Shown here: positions 33,310-41,417 of the stretch, in pieces | Layout of the letters: each line of letters starts with the position of its first letter | Numbering within the stretch: position 1 is the first letter of the stretch | NCBI RefSeq assembly: GCF_016908415.1 | Contig: NZ_JAFBDW010000001.1 | Span: 1 to 64,000, forward strand | DNA from: Caldicoprobacter guelmensis | Lineage (GTDB): Bacteria; Bacillota; Clostridia; Caldicoprobacterales; Caldicoprobacteraceae | Length of the DNA stretch: 64,000 bases | Reading direction: 5' to 3' | The notes under the pieces: generated by a model | Told to the model about the DNA's origin: nothing | What the model saw: the letters and a program-made list of their open reading frames with translations, nothing else | Databases searched by the model: none | Made by a program: the position numbers and the translations under genes

Positions 33310-35958
33310 ATGAACAACTCATATTTTTTATACACCAAAGAAAGGCTTAACGAGATCTCCTTTCCATTGGGGGGAATAGGCACAGGGTGCATTGGCTTGG
33401 CGGGTAACGGCAGGCTGATCGATTGGGAGATTAAGAACCGCCCCAACAAAGGGAGCTATAACGGCTATTCTCATTTTGCTGTAAAGGTAGAGAAGGATGG
33501 TCGGGTGATTGATGCGAGGGTATTAAACAGCGACTTACATCCTCCTTACTCGGGTAGTTTTGGTGAACCTCGTTTTAAGGGCTTCGGTTTTGGACCGCCA
33601 AGGGCTTATTTATCTGGAGTTCCGCATTTTAAGGACGCAGAGTTTAGAGGAGAATTTCCGTTTGCAAATATCTCGTTTATAGACGACACTTTTCCAGGCA
33701 AAGTGACCATGACGGCGTTCAACCCTTTCATACCTCTAAATGATAAAGACTCAAGTTTGCCAGCGGCTTTTTTTGAAATACAGGTGGAGAATACGACAAA
33801 TGAACTTCTAGATTACGCCGTGGTATCCTGTATTGGTAACGTAAACGGCCGGGATATAGGGTATAACGAGTTTGCTCAGTGTGGACAGGTCAAAGGTATC
33901 AGAATGGGGTGTGATGGTGTCGAACCAGACGATGTGCGATATGGGGAGCTCACCATAGCTACCGATGAACAGGATGTAAGTTATCAGGAGTACTGGTATA
34001 GGGGAAGCTGGTTTGATGACCTTGAGATGTACTGGAGTGACCTTAATACTCCTGGAAAGTTTAAAAACAGGACGTATAAGCGCAATGAAGGAAGTTATAC
34101 GATTGCTTCCGGGAATGAAGTGGATATGTGCACTCTGGCAGCACATTTTTCCTTAAAACCGGGTGAGTACAAGAAGGTGCGCTTTGTCCTAACGTGGTAT
34201 TATCCCAACTGTTATACCTATTGGAAAAAGCAGGGGAATGATCAAAGCTGTTGTGGTTGCCAAATGTACATAAAGGCTCAATGGAAGAACTATTACTCAC
34301 GCTTATTCCGTGATTCCTTTGATTGTGCTTTGTACGTGCTTCAGAACTGGGATCGCCTGTATGAGGAAACTATGTGCTTTAAAGAAGCCCTGTTTTCATC
34401 GACTCTTCCACCAGTTGTTATAGACGCCATTTCGGCCAATATATCCATTTTAAAAACGCCCACCTGTTTGCGGTTGGAAGATGGCTCGTTTTACGGCTTT
34501 GAAGGATGTCACTGTGATTCCGGTTGCTGTGAAGGGTCATGTACCCATGTATGGAATTACGCTTATGCGCTGCCATTTTTGTTCCCCAGGCTGGAACGTT
34601 CCATGCGCGAACTGGACTACCGATATAATTTGGGTGAAGACGGGGACATGGCATTTAGGCTACAGCTTCCGCTGGGGAGCCAGCGGTGGGAGTTCAGGCC
34701 TTGTGCTGATGGCCAATTTGGCGGCGTTTTGAAGGTTTATAGGGAGTGGAAGATATGCGGCGATACTGAATGGCTGCGTAGGCTTTGGCCATCGGTAAAG
34801 AAATCCATTGAATACGCTTGGGCTGAAACCAATAGGGACAAGTGGGACCCAGACCGTACCGGCGTTTTGACAGGGCGTCAACACCACACCCTCGATATGG
34901 AGCTGTTTGGCCCCAACTCGTGGCTTACGGGCTTCTATCTGGCGGCTTTAAAAGCCGGTGCCGAGATGGCAGAGCATTTGGGAGAAAAGGACACTGCACA
35001 GGAGTATCTAGATATATTCCACCGGGGAAAGAAGTGGGTGGATTCCAATCTCTTCAATGGCGAATACTATTATCACCTGATTGATTTGAACGATAAATCT
35101 ATTTTGGAGCAGTTTGATGAGGGTAAAAGCGATACCCTGGTCGGCGGGACAACGGTGGGTACTTACTGGAATGAGGAAAAGGGTGAAATAAAATATCAGG
35201 TGGGCGAAGGATGCCTTGTGGATCAGGTGTTGGCCCAATGGCATGCCAATTTAATAGGATTGGGCGAGATATTTGATCCGGCACAGGTTCGAAAAGCCGT
35301 CTACTCGGTATACAAAAACAATTTTAAGAGGATGAGGGATGTATTCAATCCGTGCAGGGTGTTTTCGTTAAATGATGAAAAGGGCGTGATAATCTGCTCT
35401 TATCCTGAGGGCAGGAGAAGGCCGGCTGTCCCGGTGCCTTATGCCCAGGAGACCATGAACGGTTTTGAGTACCAGATAGCAGCCCACCTAATTCAGGAAG
35501 GATTCGTTAAGGAAGGTTTGGAAATAGTGGAGGCCATACGCAGCAGGTATGACGGATACAAACGCAATCCATGGAACGAGTTTGAGTGTGGAAGCAACTA
35601 CGCAAGGTCTATGGCCAGTTACTCGCTGCTTTTAGCTCTTTCAGGGTTTATGTTTGATATGGTAAGAGGCGTGATAGGCTTTAACCCGGTCGTCGACGAC
35701 GATCACTTCAGAGTGTTCTGGTCGCTTGATTCTGGGTGGGGAGTTTTTGAAAAGGCCGGTGACAAAATAGAACTGAAGGTTTTGTACGGGTATTTGAATT
35801 TGAGAGAAGTCTGTCTACCTTTTGTGGAAAATAGATCTATAAAGTCGATTTTGGTTGGGAATGTGCAAGTGAATTATAAAAAGGAAGGGCAAAACATTGA
35901 ATTTAGCGATATCGTGAGGATTAACAAAGGGCAAGAAATGCACATTATTTTGGAATAA
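33310..35958 (+). CDS. GH116-family glycosidase (GBA2/beta-glucosidase type)
   Basis: An 882-aa protein with the two GH116 domains. The N-terminal GBA2 beta-sandwich is about residues 1-330 and opens FPLGGIGTGCIGLAGNGRLI. The C-terminal (alpha/alpha)6 DUF608 domain begins near residue 375. Likely nucleophile is E408 in CCEGSCTHVWNYAY and likely acid/base is D529 in HHTLDMELFGPN, by comparison with the structurally known bacterial GH116 enzyme; I did not verify the alignment. No signal peptide is seen, so it acts in the cytosol on imported beta-glucosides or beta-xylosides. It is monocistronic, with its own promoter and terminator. Confidence 0.88.
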   Translation: MNNSYFLYTKERLNEISFPLGGIGTGCIGLAGNGRLIDWEIKNRPNKGSYNGYSHFAVKVEKDGRVIDARVLNSDLHPPYSGSFGEPRFKGFGFGPPRAYLSGVPHFKDAEFRGEFPFANISFIDDTFPGKVTMTAFNPFIPLNDKDSSLPAAFFEIQVENTTNELLDYAVVSCIGNVNGRDIGYNEFAQCGQVKGIRMGCDGVEPDDVRYGELTIATDEQDVSYQEYWYRGSWFDDLEMYWSDLNTPGKFKNRTYKRNEGSYTIASGNEVDMCTLAAHFSLKPGEYKKVRFVLTWYYPNCYTYWKKQGNDQSCCGCQMYIKAQWKNYYSRLFRDSFDCALYVLQNWDRLYEETMCFKEALFSSTLPPVVIDAISANISILKTPTCLRLEDGSFYGFEGCHCDSGCCEGSCTHVWNYAYALPFLFPRLERSMRELDYRYNLGEDGDMAFRLQLPLGSQRWEFRPCADGQFGGVLKVYREWKICGDTEWLRRLWPSVKKSIEYAWAETNRDKWDPDRTGVLTGRQHHTLDMELFGPNSWLTGFYLAALKAGAEMAEHLGEKDTAQEYLDIFHRGKKWVDSNLFNGEYYYHLIDLNDKSILEQFDEGKSDTLVGGTTVGTYWNEEKGEIKYQVGEGCLVDQVLAQWHANLIGLGEIFDPAQVRKAVYSVYKNNFKRMRDVFNPCRVFSLNDEKGVIICSYPEGRRRPAVPVPYAQETMNGFEYQIAAHLIQEGFVKEGLEIVEAIRSRYDGYKRNPWNEFECGSNYARSMASYSLLLALSGFMFDMVRGVIGFNPVVDDDHFRVFWSLDSGWGVFEKAGDKIELKVLYGYLNLREVCLPFVENRSIKSILVGNVQVNYKKEGQNIEFSDIVRINKGQEMHIILE

Positions 35959-35971
35959 AAAATTTAAGTTT

Positions 35972-35997
35972 AAAAAGGGGCTTTAAGCCCCTTTTTT
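35972..35997. terminator. Bidirectional terminator
   Basis: The palindrome AAAAAGGGGCTT/AAGCCCCTTTTTT lies between the convergent GH116 and trmI genes. The T run on the plus strand ends GH116 transcription, and the A run on the left serves trmI on the minus strand. Confidence 0.85.
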
Positions 35998-36022
35998 GTT
36001 TAATCAGGATACTTCAAAAGTG

Positions 36023-36790
36023 TTACTCTCCCAGCTTTCTGGCAAATATCAAATATCCGGTGTGGCCCACCATCAGGTCTTTCGGCCTTAGCCTTGCAGG
36101 GATGGGTTTGTATTTTCGCATTATGATTTCCACTACTTCTGAAATATAGAAGTTGTTTTGCTCTAGAGAGGTCAAGGTGTGACATACCTGGTTGGTGGTG
36201 GGTACTATGATGCCAAGGTGGCCAGCCGGCTTTAACGCTTCCCGTACCACGCCTATAACTGTCCATGGCTCACGCACGTCCAGGAAAAAGGCATCCAGGT
36301 TCCTTTCTTGAATACCCTCTTCGATAGACCTGTTGTACATCGTCACGTTGTCGAATTGTAGGAAGCCTCTTAAGTTGGCCTGTGCCAGCTTGTAGAACTC
36401 CTCGCGCTGTTCATAGGTATACACCTGCCCTTGGGGGCCCACTGCTCTGGAGAGGCATACGGTGAAGGCGCCGGAGCCTGTCCCGGCTTCACCCACGCGC
36501 TTTCCAGGGGAGATATCCAGGCGCAAGAGGATATAAGCGCCCTCTTTGGGGTATACCACCTGCGTTTTGCGCTTTAAGTAGTGCATCACGTAATCGTAAA
36601 TGTCACAGTCTAAAACGTAATACACTTTGTCTTTTATCGTAAAGCTGCTCCCCGGTTTTATTTCGGCAAGTTCGGCCGCATCTATCTGGCCATTGGGGAG
36701 CCCGATTTTATTTGGGGAAGCGATATCTACCACTTTTTTAAAATTATCCGGCCCGACTATTACCCTTTTTGTGGAAAAATCTGACAGCAT
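36023..36790 (-). CDS. trmI: tRNA (adenine-58-N1)-methyltransferase
   Basis: A 255-aa SAM-dependent methyltransferase of the TrmI/GCD14 family, which makes m1A58 in the T loop of tRNA. The N-terminal small barrel carries IKPGSSFTIKDKVYYVLDCD. The Rossmann motif I is VGEAGTGSGAFT, followed by YEQREEFYKLA as motif II and DAFFLDVREPW as the catalytic Asp-containing motif IV. The C-terminal RLRPKDLMVGHTGYL is a family signature. It lies upstream of a tRNA-thiolase-like gene, 40 bp apart on the minus strand; both are tRNA-modifying, and m1A58 is associated with thermophily. Confidence 0.9.
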   Translation of the reverse strand: MLSDFSTKRVIVGPDNFKKVVDIASPNKIGLPNGQIDAAELAEIKPGSSFTIKDKVYYVLDCDIYDYVMHYLKRKTQVVYPKEGAYILLRLDISPGKRVGEAGTGSGAFTVCLSRAVGPQGQVYTYEQREEFYKLAQANLRGFLQFDNVTMYNRSIEEGIQERNLDAFFLDVREPWTVIGVVREALKPAGHLGIIVPTTNQVCHTLTSLEQNNFYISEVVEIIMRKYKPIPARLRPKDLMVGHTGYLIFARKLGE

Positions 36791-36829
36791 TTTGCCCTCC
36801 TCATTTTTAATTTTAAATTGAATGTATAA

Positions 36830-37732
36830 TCATATCTGCTTGGCAATTTCCATCAGTCGGCAGAAAGAACAAACTTCAGCAGTGGTTACTTGGCCGCAGA
36901 TCTTGCATTCCTTCAATTGCACGGGAGCTGAAGCTTCCTCAAAGTATTTTCTCCCCTTTTTATAGAATCCTACGAGAAAGTGTTGCTTGAGCCCGGGACT
37001 TAACTCTTCCAGCCTATTTAGCACTTCTTTGTACCGTATTGAACTTGCTCCTTTAGATAATGGGCACCTATCAGGTACAAACTCAATATCATTGTAAATT
37101 GCATAACGCAAATTTTCTTCTTCTGTCAGGGTATAAAGGGGTTTTACCTTCTTGGCCAGTTTCGGGTGAGAGCTGGGAAGCACGGGTGACTGCTTTGCCA
37201 GATAGCCTTCTTGCCAACCCAATATGTTGCCCAATAAAGTGGCTGCTTCATCATCTAGATTATGCCCTGTGGCTACCACATCAAACCCCTCGGCTTGGGT
37301 AATCTTGTTTATCAGGTATCTCTTGATGGCGCCGCATATTGAGCAAGTGCTTCGTCTGAGCCTACGCGAGAGCTTTTCTACGTCTAAATGAAGTTCCTGG
37401 GGGATATTTCTAATTATGACCGGCGCATTGTGCTTTTGTGCAAAACTTTCTATTACTTCCTGGGATTTAGCTGAGTATTCTCCTATGCCCACATTGAAAT
37501 GTATCCCCGTGACGTTATAGCCCAGTTGCAACAGGATGTGCCACAGAGCCATGCTGTCCTTTCCACCCGATACGGCCACCAAAATTCGATCTTCAGGGCT
37601 GAACATGTTTTCTTTTTCTATGTTTCGGCGTACCTGGTTTGTGTAATAGACCAGGAAGCAATCCTTGCAGAATATTGCATTATGCCTTGGAAGGCGGATT
37701 TCGCCTTTCTTGCCACAACGCCGGCAGCGCAT
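36830..37732 (-). CDS. ttuA: TtuA/Ncs6-type tRNA 2-thiolation enzyme
   Basis: A 300-aa adenine-nucleotide alpha hydrolase of the TtcA/TtuA group. The N-terminal zinc finger is MRCRRCGKKG...IFCKDC, the PP-loop is AVSGGKDSMALWHI, and the mid-protein Cys pair is STCSICG. A C-terminal zinc site is CKICGQVTTAEVCSFC. The dual zinc fingers and the CxxC pair fit TtuA, which thiolates U54 of tRNA in thermophiles using an Fe-S cluster. That would pair well with the m1A58 enzyme next door, since both stabilise the T loop. ATG 37732 is preferred over upstream starts, as GGAGAGG is spaced for it. Confidence 0.82.
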   Translation of the reverse strand: MRCRRCGKKGEIRLPRHNAIFCKDCFLVYYTNQVRRNIEKENMFSPEDRILVAVSGGKDSMALWHILLQLGYNVTGIHFNVGIGEYSAKSQEVIESFAQKHNAPVIIRNIPQELHLDVEKLSRRLRRSTCSICGAIKRYLINKITQAEGFDVVATGHNLDDEAATLLGNILGWQEGYLAKQSPVLPSSHPKLAKKVKPLYTLTEEENLRYAIYNDIEFVPDRCPLSKGASSIRYKEVLNRLEELSPGLKQHFLVGFYKKGRKYFEEASAPVQLKECKICGQVTTAEVCSFCRLMEIAKQI

Positions 37733-37820
37733 GTCCATCCTCTCCCTTCCTGCGGTAGTGTTGAATTTATTTATCGCTTCTCGAAGGGTATCCCGCACAA
37801 CGCTTGAAGAATAAAGGCTT

Positions 37821-37868
37821 ATAAAAATTTAACCTCCTCAGTCACACCGGATTTTTCTGAGGAGGTTA
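37821..37868 (-). terminator. Terminator-like hairpin after tRNA-Leu
   Basis: A 12-bp stem AACCTCCTCAG/CTGAGGAGGTT (37830-37841 with 37857-37868), loop 15 nt. On the minus strand it follows tRNA-Leu and is trailed by AAATTTTTAT. It separates the tRNA from ttuA. One arm resembles a Shine-Dalgarno sequence, so a regulatory role is also possible. Confidence 0.55.
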
Positions 37869-37905
37869 ATCCGCTAACTTTTAGTGAATACGGTATTTTT
37901 AAAAC

Positions 37906-37994
<89 letters not shown>

Positions 37995-38019
37995 ATGTCA
38001 TTGACTTTTGACATCAAAT

Positions 38020-38048
38020 ATAATAGCATATTAGTTATGAGAATGCAA
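38020..38048 (-). promoter_or_regulatory. Promoter of tRNA-Leu
   Basis: On the minus strand TTGCAT (38048-38043), a 17-bp spacer and TATTAT (38025-38020), 25 bp before the tRNA 5' end. Confidence 0.7.
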
Positions 38049-38086
38049 TAGTGATTTTGAATATTCTTCTAAAAGGTGGTGCATTG

Positions 38087-39163
38087 GTGAGAACGATAGA
38101 GCAACAAACAGCTGAAAGGGCGGTTTTAGTAGGGTTAATTGAGTCTGCCAAAGATGAAGAGAGCATGGAAGAGCTTAAAGAGTTGGCAGAGACAGCCGGT
38201 GCTCACGTGGTGGGCATGGTCACGCAAAGGCGAAAGGGCGTTGACAGCGCCCATTATATCGGCAAAGGCAAGCTGGAGGAATTGAAGGCGTTTATCGAAG
38301 CCAACCAAATTGACGTTGTTATAGTAAACGACGAGCTAAGTGGGTCTCAAATTAAAAACATGGAGGACATTTTGGGGGTAAAGATAGTTGATCGTACTTG
38401 CCTCATCCTCGATATCTTTGCCAGGCGAGCTAGAACAAAAGAGAGCAAGCTGCAGGTGGAGCTGGCTCAACTGAAATACAGGTTGCCACGCCTTGTAGGC
38501 TTGGGAGGGCAGCTCTCAAGATTGGGTGGGGGTATAGGTACAAGAGGGCCTGGTGAGACCAAGCTCGAAACCGATAGAAGGCATATACAAAACAGGATAA
38601 AGGCCATAGAAAAAAAGCTGGCCAGTATAGAACGGCATAGAAACCTTTACCGCCAGAGGCGGGCAAAAAACAGGGTCCCCGTGGTGTCTATAGTAGGCTA
38701 TACCAATGCCGGTAAATCCACATTATTCAATGTTCTTACTAAAGCAGAAAGCTACGTTGAGGATAAGCTGTTTGCCACCCTTGACACATCGGCTCGCAAG
38801 CTAATTCTACCTTCAGGTAGGCAGGTAATACTTGTTGATACAGTAGGTTTTATAAGACGACTGCCACATGACTTGATTGAAGGCTTTAAATCTACTTTAG
38901 AGGAAGTTAGGTATTCAGACCTATTGCTCCATGTGATCGACATTACCTCGCCGGATATTGATGAAAAGATACAGCTGGTTGAAAAAGTATTATCTGAATT
39001 GGATGCTATATCTATACCTAGGTTAGAGGTATTTAACAAGATTGACCTCATTGATGTAAATTCGATTGATATAAAGCGTAAGCAGGCCATTTTCATCTCG
39101 GCAAAAAATGGAGTTGGGTTAGAGAATTTGAAGCTGGCTATAGAAAAAGAGTTGTCTGAATGA
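38087..39163 (+). CDS. hflX: Ribosome-associated GTPase HflX
   Basis: A 358-aa GTPase that splits or rescues stalled 70S ribosomes. The N-terminal HflX domain contains GMVTQRRKGVDSAHYIGKGK and VIVNDELSGSQIKN. The Gly-rich linker GGQLSRLGGGIGTRGPGETK is diagnostic. The G domain has GYTNAGKSTLFN (G1), DTVGFIRRLP (G3) and FNKIDL (G4). GTG 38087 is supported by AAAAGGTGGTG; an in-frame ATT-side start at 38051 has no ribosome site. It is divergent from tRNA-Leu and apparently monocistronic. Confidence 0.92.
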   Translation: MRTIEQQTAERAVLVGLIESAKDEESMEELKELAETAGAHVVGMVTQRRKGVDSAHYIGKGKLEELKAFIEANQIDVVIVNDELSGSQIKNMEDILGVKIVDRTCLILDIFARRARTKESKLQVELAQLKYRLPRLVGLGGQLSRLGGGIGTRGPGETKLETDRRHIQNRIKAIEKKLASIERHRNLYRQRRAKNRVPVVSIVGYTNAGKSTLFNVLTKAESYVEDKLFATLDTSARKLILPSGRQVILVDTVGFIRRLPHDLIEGFKSTLEEVRYSDLLLHVIDITSPDIDEKIQLVEKVLSELDAISIPRLEVFNKIDLIDVNSIDIKRKQAIFISAKNGVGLENLKLAIEKELSE

Positions 39164-39409
39164 GATTGGCGGTTTGTCAAGCAGACAAACCGCTATATTG
39201 TTGCATTAAAAAATTTTTTTGATTTATCACCTTTTAGTGATATATCCCATAGTATATATTAGAACAAATAAATATTGCTGTGGTTTGCCAGTAAATATTA
39301 AGAAGCCAATAAACGTAATTTGTTTGGTAGATTTTTGGTGTAAAAAGGCAAAAAATCAATATTTTGCTAGTAAACAAAAAAATTAGATAACAAGGAGGTA
39401 ATGTTCTTT

Positions 39410-39757
39410 ATGCTGGATATCGACTTTAATGAATTGAAAGCCCAATTGAAAGCCGAGCTTGAAGCTGAATTAAAGGCTGCTATAAAATCCGAGATTGAAG
39501 GAGAACAAGACGTTGAAATGGAAGAGGAAGAGCATAACAACCAGAAGCAGTACAACAAACAAATCAACTACAACATCTTGACGCAGAAGCAGTATCAGGC
39601 GCAGAAAGCTGAGAGTGAGACTGAAGCTGATGTGGAATCTGAAAGCGAAGCTGAAGCCGAGGCAAAGAGCAAGAATAAAGCCAAGTCTGAAAGCGAATCG
39701 AAGTCTGAAAGTGAATCAAAAGTTGAACCCGACAAAAAAGGGAAATACTTTGGTTAA
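39410..39757 (+). CDS. Acidic low-complexity protein
   Basis: A 115-aa highly charged protein with no known family. The N-terminal third is a heptad-like helix of KAELEAELKAAIK type. The middle is Asn/Gln-rich, and the last third is an A/S-E repeat ending in SKSESESK-type units. It has no signal peptide or membrane segment. ATG 39410 follows AAGGAGGTAATG at 9-10 nt; ATG 39401 is too close. About 240 bp of AT-rich non-coding DNA lie upstream. A hairpin and a transthyretin-fold-like gene follow. Composition resembles spore-coat or cell-surface linkers, but no function is assigned. Confidence 0.6.
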   Translation: MLDIDFNELKAQLKAELEAELKAAIKSEIEGEQDVEMEEEEHNNQKQYNKQINYNILTQKQYQAQKAESETEADVESESEAEAEAKSKNKAKSESESKSESESKVEPDKKGKYFG

Positions 39758-39767
39758 TGGAAATTAC

Positions 39768-39787
39768 GGTGGGGAACCTTCCCCACC
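39768..39787 (+). terminator. Hairpin between the two small genes
   Basis: GGTGGGGAACCTTCCCCACC forms a near-perfect palindrome (stem 7-9 bp). No T run follows. It could attenuate or stabilise the transcript between the acidic-repeat gene and the next gene. Confidence 0.45.
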
Positions 39788-39832
39788 TTATACATATTAA
39801 CTGAATGGGAAAAATATTAGGGGGGATTTGTT

Positions 39833-40285
39833 ATGGAGCTGCAAGAAAGGATATTCGAGGGAAAAACTGATACGGGAGAAATAAAAAGAGGGGATACATT
39901 AGAGAGTAAAAGCGTTCAGTATAATTGTCAGGACCTGGATCAAGAGCAGAGGGTTGATGTGAATCCAAAGCAGACAAATGCACAAAATATTTACATTTAC
40001 GTAAGTAGTGCTAATGGCAGTCTTGCTGCCAAGCTAACCGGCGTTACTTACATTGAAGAGAGCAAGAAAGTTGTTCCCAATGTGAAGATACGTTTGTTTT
40101 TTGGTCATGAGAGCTTAATGCCAGTATATGAGGCTAATTCTGATAGTAATGGAAATTTTATTATCGAAGATTTACCGCCTGGTTACTACACATTATCTGC
40201 TGAATATGGCGATTTAAAATATTATTCACATTTTATTAAACTACTTCCCGGCCAAATAATACATGTATCAGTATTACTAAAGTGA
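39833..40285 (+). CDS. Carboxypeptidase regulatory-like (transthyretin-fold) protein
   Basis: A 150-aa protein. Residues 1-70 are hydrophilic and Gln-rich. Residues 75-150 form a CarboxypepD_reg-type beta-sandwich: KVVPNVKIRLFFG, DSNGNFIIEDLPPGYYTLSA and SHFIKLLPGQIIHVSVLL. The same DSNGxFxIxxLPPGxYxL pattern occurs in surface and S-layer-like proteins. It has no signal peptide, so export by a standard route is unlikely; a spore or cell-envelope role is possible. ATG has TAGGGGGGA upstream, and it follows the acidic-repeat gene in the same orientation. Confidence 0.7.
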   Translation: MELQERIFEGKTDTGEIKRGDTLESKSVQYNCQDLDQEQRVDVNPKQTNAQNIYIYVSSANGSLAAKLTGVTYIEESKKVVPNVKIRLFFGHESLMPVYEANSDSNGNFIIEDLPPGYYTLSAEYGDLKYYSHFIKLLPGQIIHVSVLLK

Positions 40286-40452
40286 TATTATACTTAGCTG
40301 TGTGGTGCTGTTATTTGTGCTGGTTATGTTTTGAATATCGCGATTAGGGATAAAGAGGAGGCAAAGAAAAGCCAAACATTAATATTTTGCATCAAAGGCG
40401 TTACAGGGCTTGTAATACTGGTAAACCCCGACAAAATCGACAAATTGAACAC

Positions 40453-40482
40453 TTGACAAAAGATATAGGGTGTCTATATAAT
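40453..40482 (+). promoter_or_regulatory. Promoter of yceD-rpmF
   Basis: TTGACA (40453-40458), 18-bp spacer, TATAAT (40477-40482), about 30 bp ahead of the TTG start of the YceD-like gene. Confidence 0.8.
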
Positions 40483-40511
40483 AAAAAACGATTGTGGATG
40501 GGGTGATAAAA

Positions 40512-41045
40512 TTGATTATTGATGTGTCGGACATCTTGAAGGAAAAGGGCTCTTCAAAGGAGTTTAGAGGAAGCCAGCTGCTGGAAGATATCATGTATCA
40601 GGGAGAGAGGATAGGCTTTCTAGGGCCGGTTGATGTGTCGGGCCATATCACAAATACGGGGAAACTGTTGGTGGTTGATGCTGATGCGGTGGCTAAATTA
40701 TCACTGCAGTGTGGCAGGTGCACCAAGTACTATGATAAAGAGTTGAAGTTTAGCTTTACTGCCAGGCTGAGCAAGGTGAGCGACCCAGACGACCCTGATA
40801 TTTTTATTTATGAAGACGAGACAGTGGATTTGAAGGATATAATCTTGGAATTTTTGCTGCTTGAGCTACCGATGCGCAGGCGATGCAACGAGGAATGTAA
40901 AGGACTGTGTCCATATTGTGGGCGTGATTTGAATGTGGAGCAGTGTAACTGTGATGAGCAGGTAGAGCATCAGGAAGAAGGCAATGTGGATTTGCGCCTT
41001 CTGGCTCTGAGGAAAGCATTATTTGCAAATGGTGAGGAGGTGTAA
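40512..41045 (+). CDS. yceD: YceD/DUF177 family protein
   Basis: A 177-aa protein. The family is linked to 23S rRNA accumulation and ribosome assembly, and typically sits in front of rpmF as here. The N-terminus IIDVSDILKEKGSSKEF fits the family. The central C-x2-C pair LQCGRCTKYYDKE and a second set RRRCNEECKGLCPYCGRDL...CNC suggest zinc binding. TTG 40512 follows GGGGTGA; GTG 40503 is an alternative. rpmF begins 3 bp after its stop. Confidence 0.85.
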   Translation: MIIDVSDILKEKGSSKEFRGSQLLEDIMYQGERIGFLGPVDVSGHITNTGKLLVVDADAVAKLSLQCGRCTKYYDKELKFSFTARLSKVSDPDDPDIFIYEDETVDLKDIILEFLLLELPMRRRCNEECKGLCPYCGRDLNVEQCNCDEQVEHQEEGNVDLRLLALRKALFANGEEV

Positions 41046-41047
41046 GG

Positions 41048-41221
41048 ATGGCTGTACCTAAGAGAAAGACCTCGAGGGCAAGAAGGGATAAAAGGAGAGC
41101 TAACTGGAAGGTTAAGTTACCCAGCATTGTGACGTGTCCGCAGTGTGGAGAGGCCAAGCTCTCGCACAGGGCGTGCAGGCATTGTGGCTATTACAAGCGT
41201 AGACAGGTGATCGAGGTGTAA
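41048..41221 (+). CDS. rpmF: 50S ribosomal protein L32
   Basis: A complete 57-aa L32. It starts MAVPKRKTSRARRDKRRANW and has a C4 zinc ribbon: CPQC and CRHC (CPQCGEAKLSHRACRHCGYY). L32 is a component of the large subunit near the peptidyl-transferase region. The GTGAGGAGGTGTAAGG sequence supplies the ribosome site inside the end of yceD. A terminator-like hairpin follows. Confidence 0.97.
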   Translation: MAVPKRKTSRARRDKRRANWKVKLPSIVTCPQCGEAKLSHRACRHCGYYKRRQVIEV

Positions 41222-41228
41222 GAAGGAT

Positions 41229-41261
41229 CTGCCCGGAGAGAAGGGCAGTTCTTCTGTTTTT
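41229..41261 (+). terminator. Terminator after rpmF
   Basis: Stem CTGCCC/GGGCAG (41229-41234 with 41243-41248), then TTCTTCTGTTTTT. Confidence 0.65.
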
Positions 41262-41345
41262 GGCGCTGAAAATTCCCCTGGACGGCTCCTGTTATTTGAC
41301 ACAAATATTTCTGTTGAGTAGCTGTTGCATGTGGATTACTGTTTT

Positions 41346-41376
41346 TTGGTGAATCACAAACATTTTATGCTATAAT
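41346..41376 (+). promoter_or_regulatory. Promoter of pepF (extended -10)
   Basis: TGCTATAAT (41368-41376) is an extended -10. The upstream TTGGTG (41346-41351) gives only a weak -35 at 19 bp. It is 42 bp ahead of the GTG start. Confidence 0.5.
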
Positions 41377-41417
41377 ATCCTCAGATGTTTAAAACACCGT
41401 GATATGGAGGGATACAG

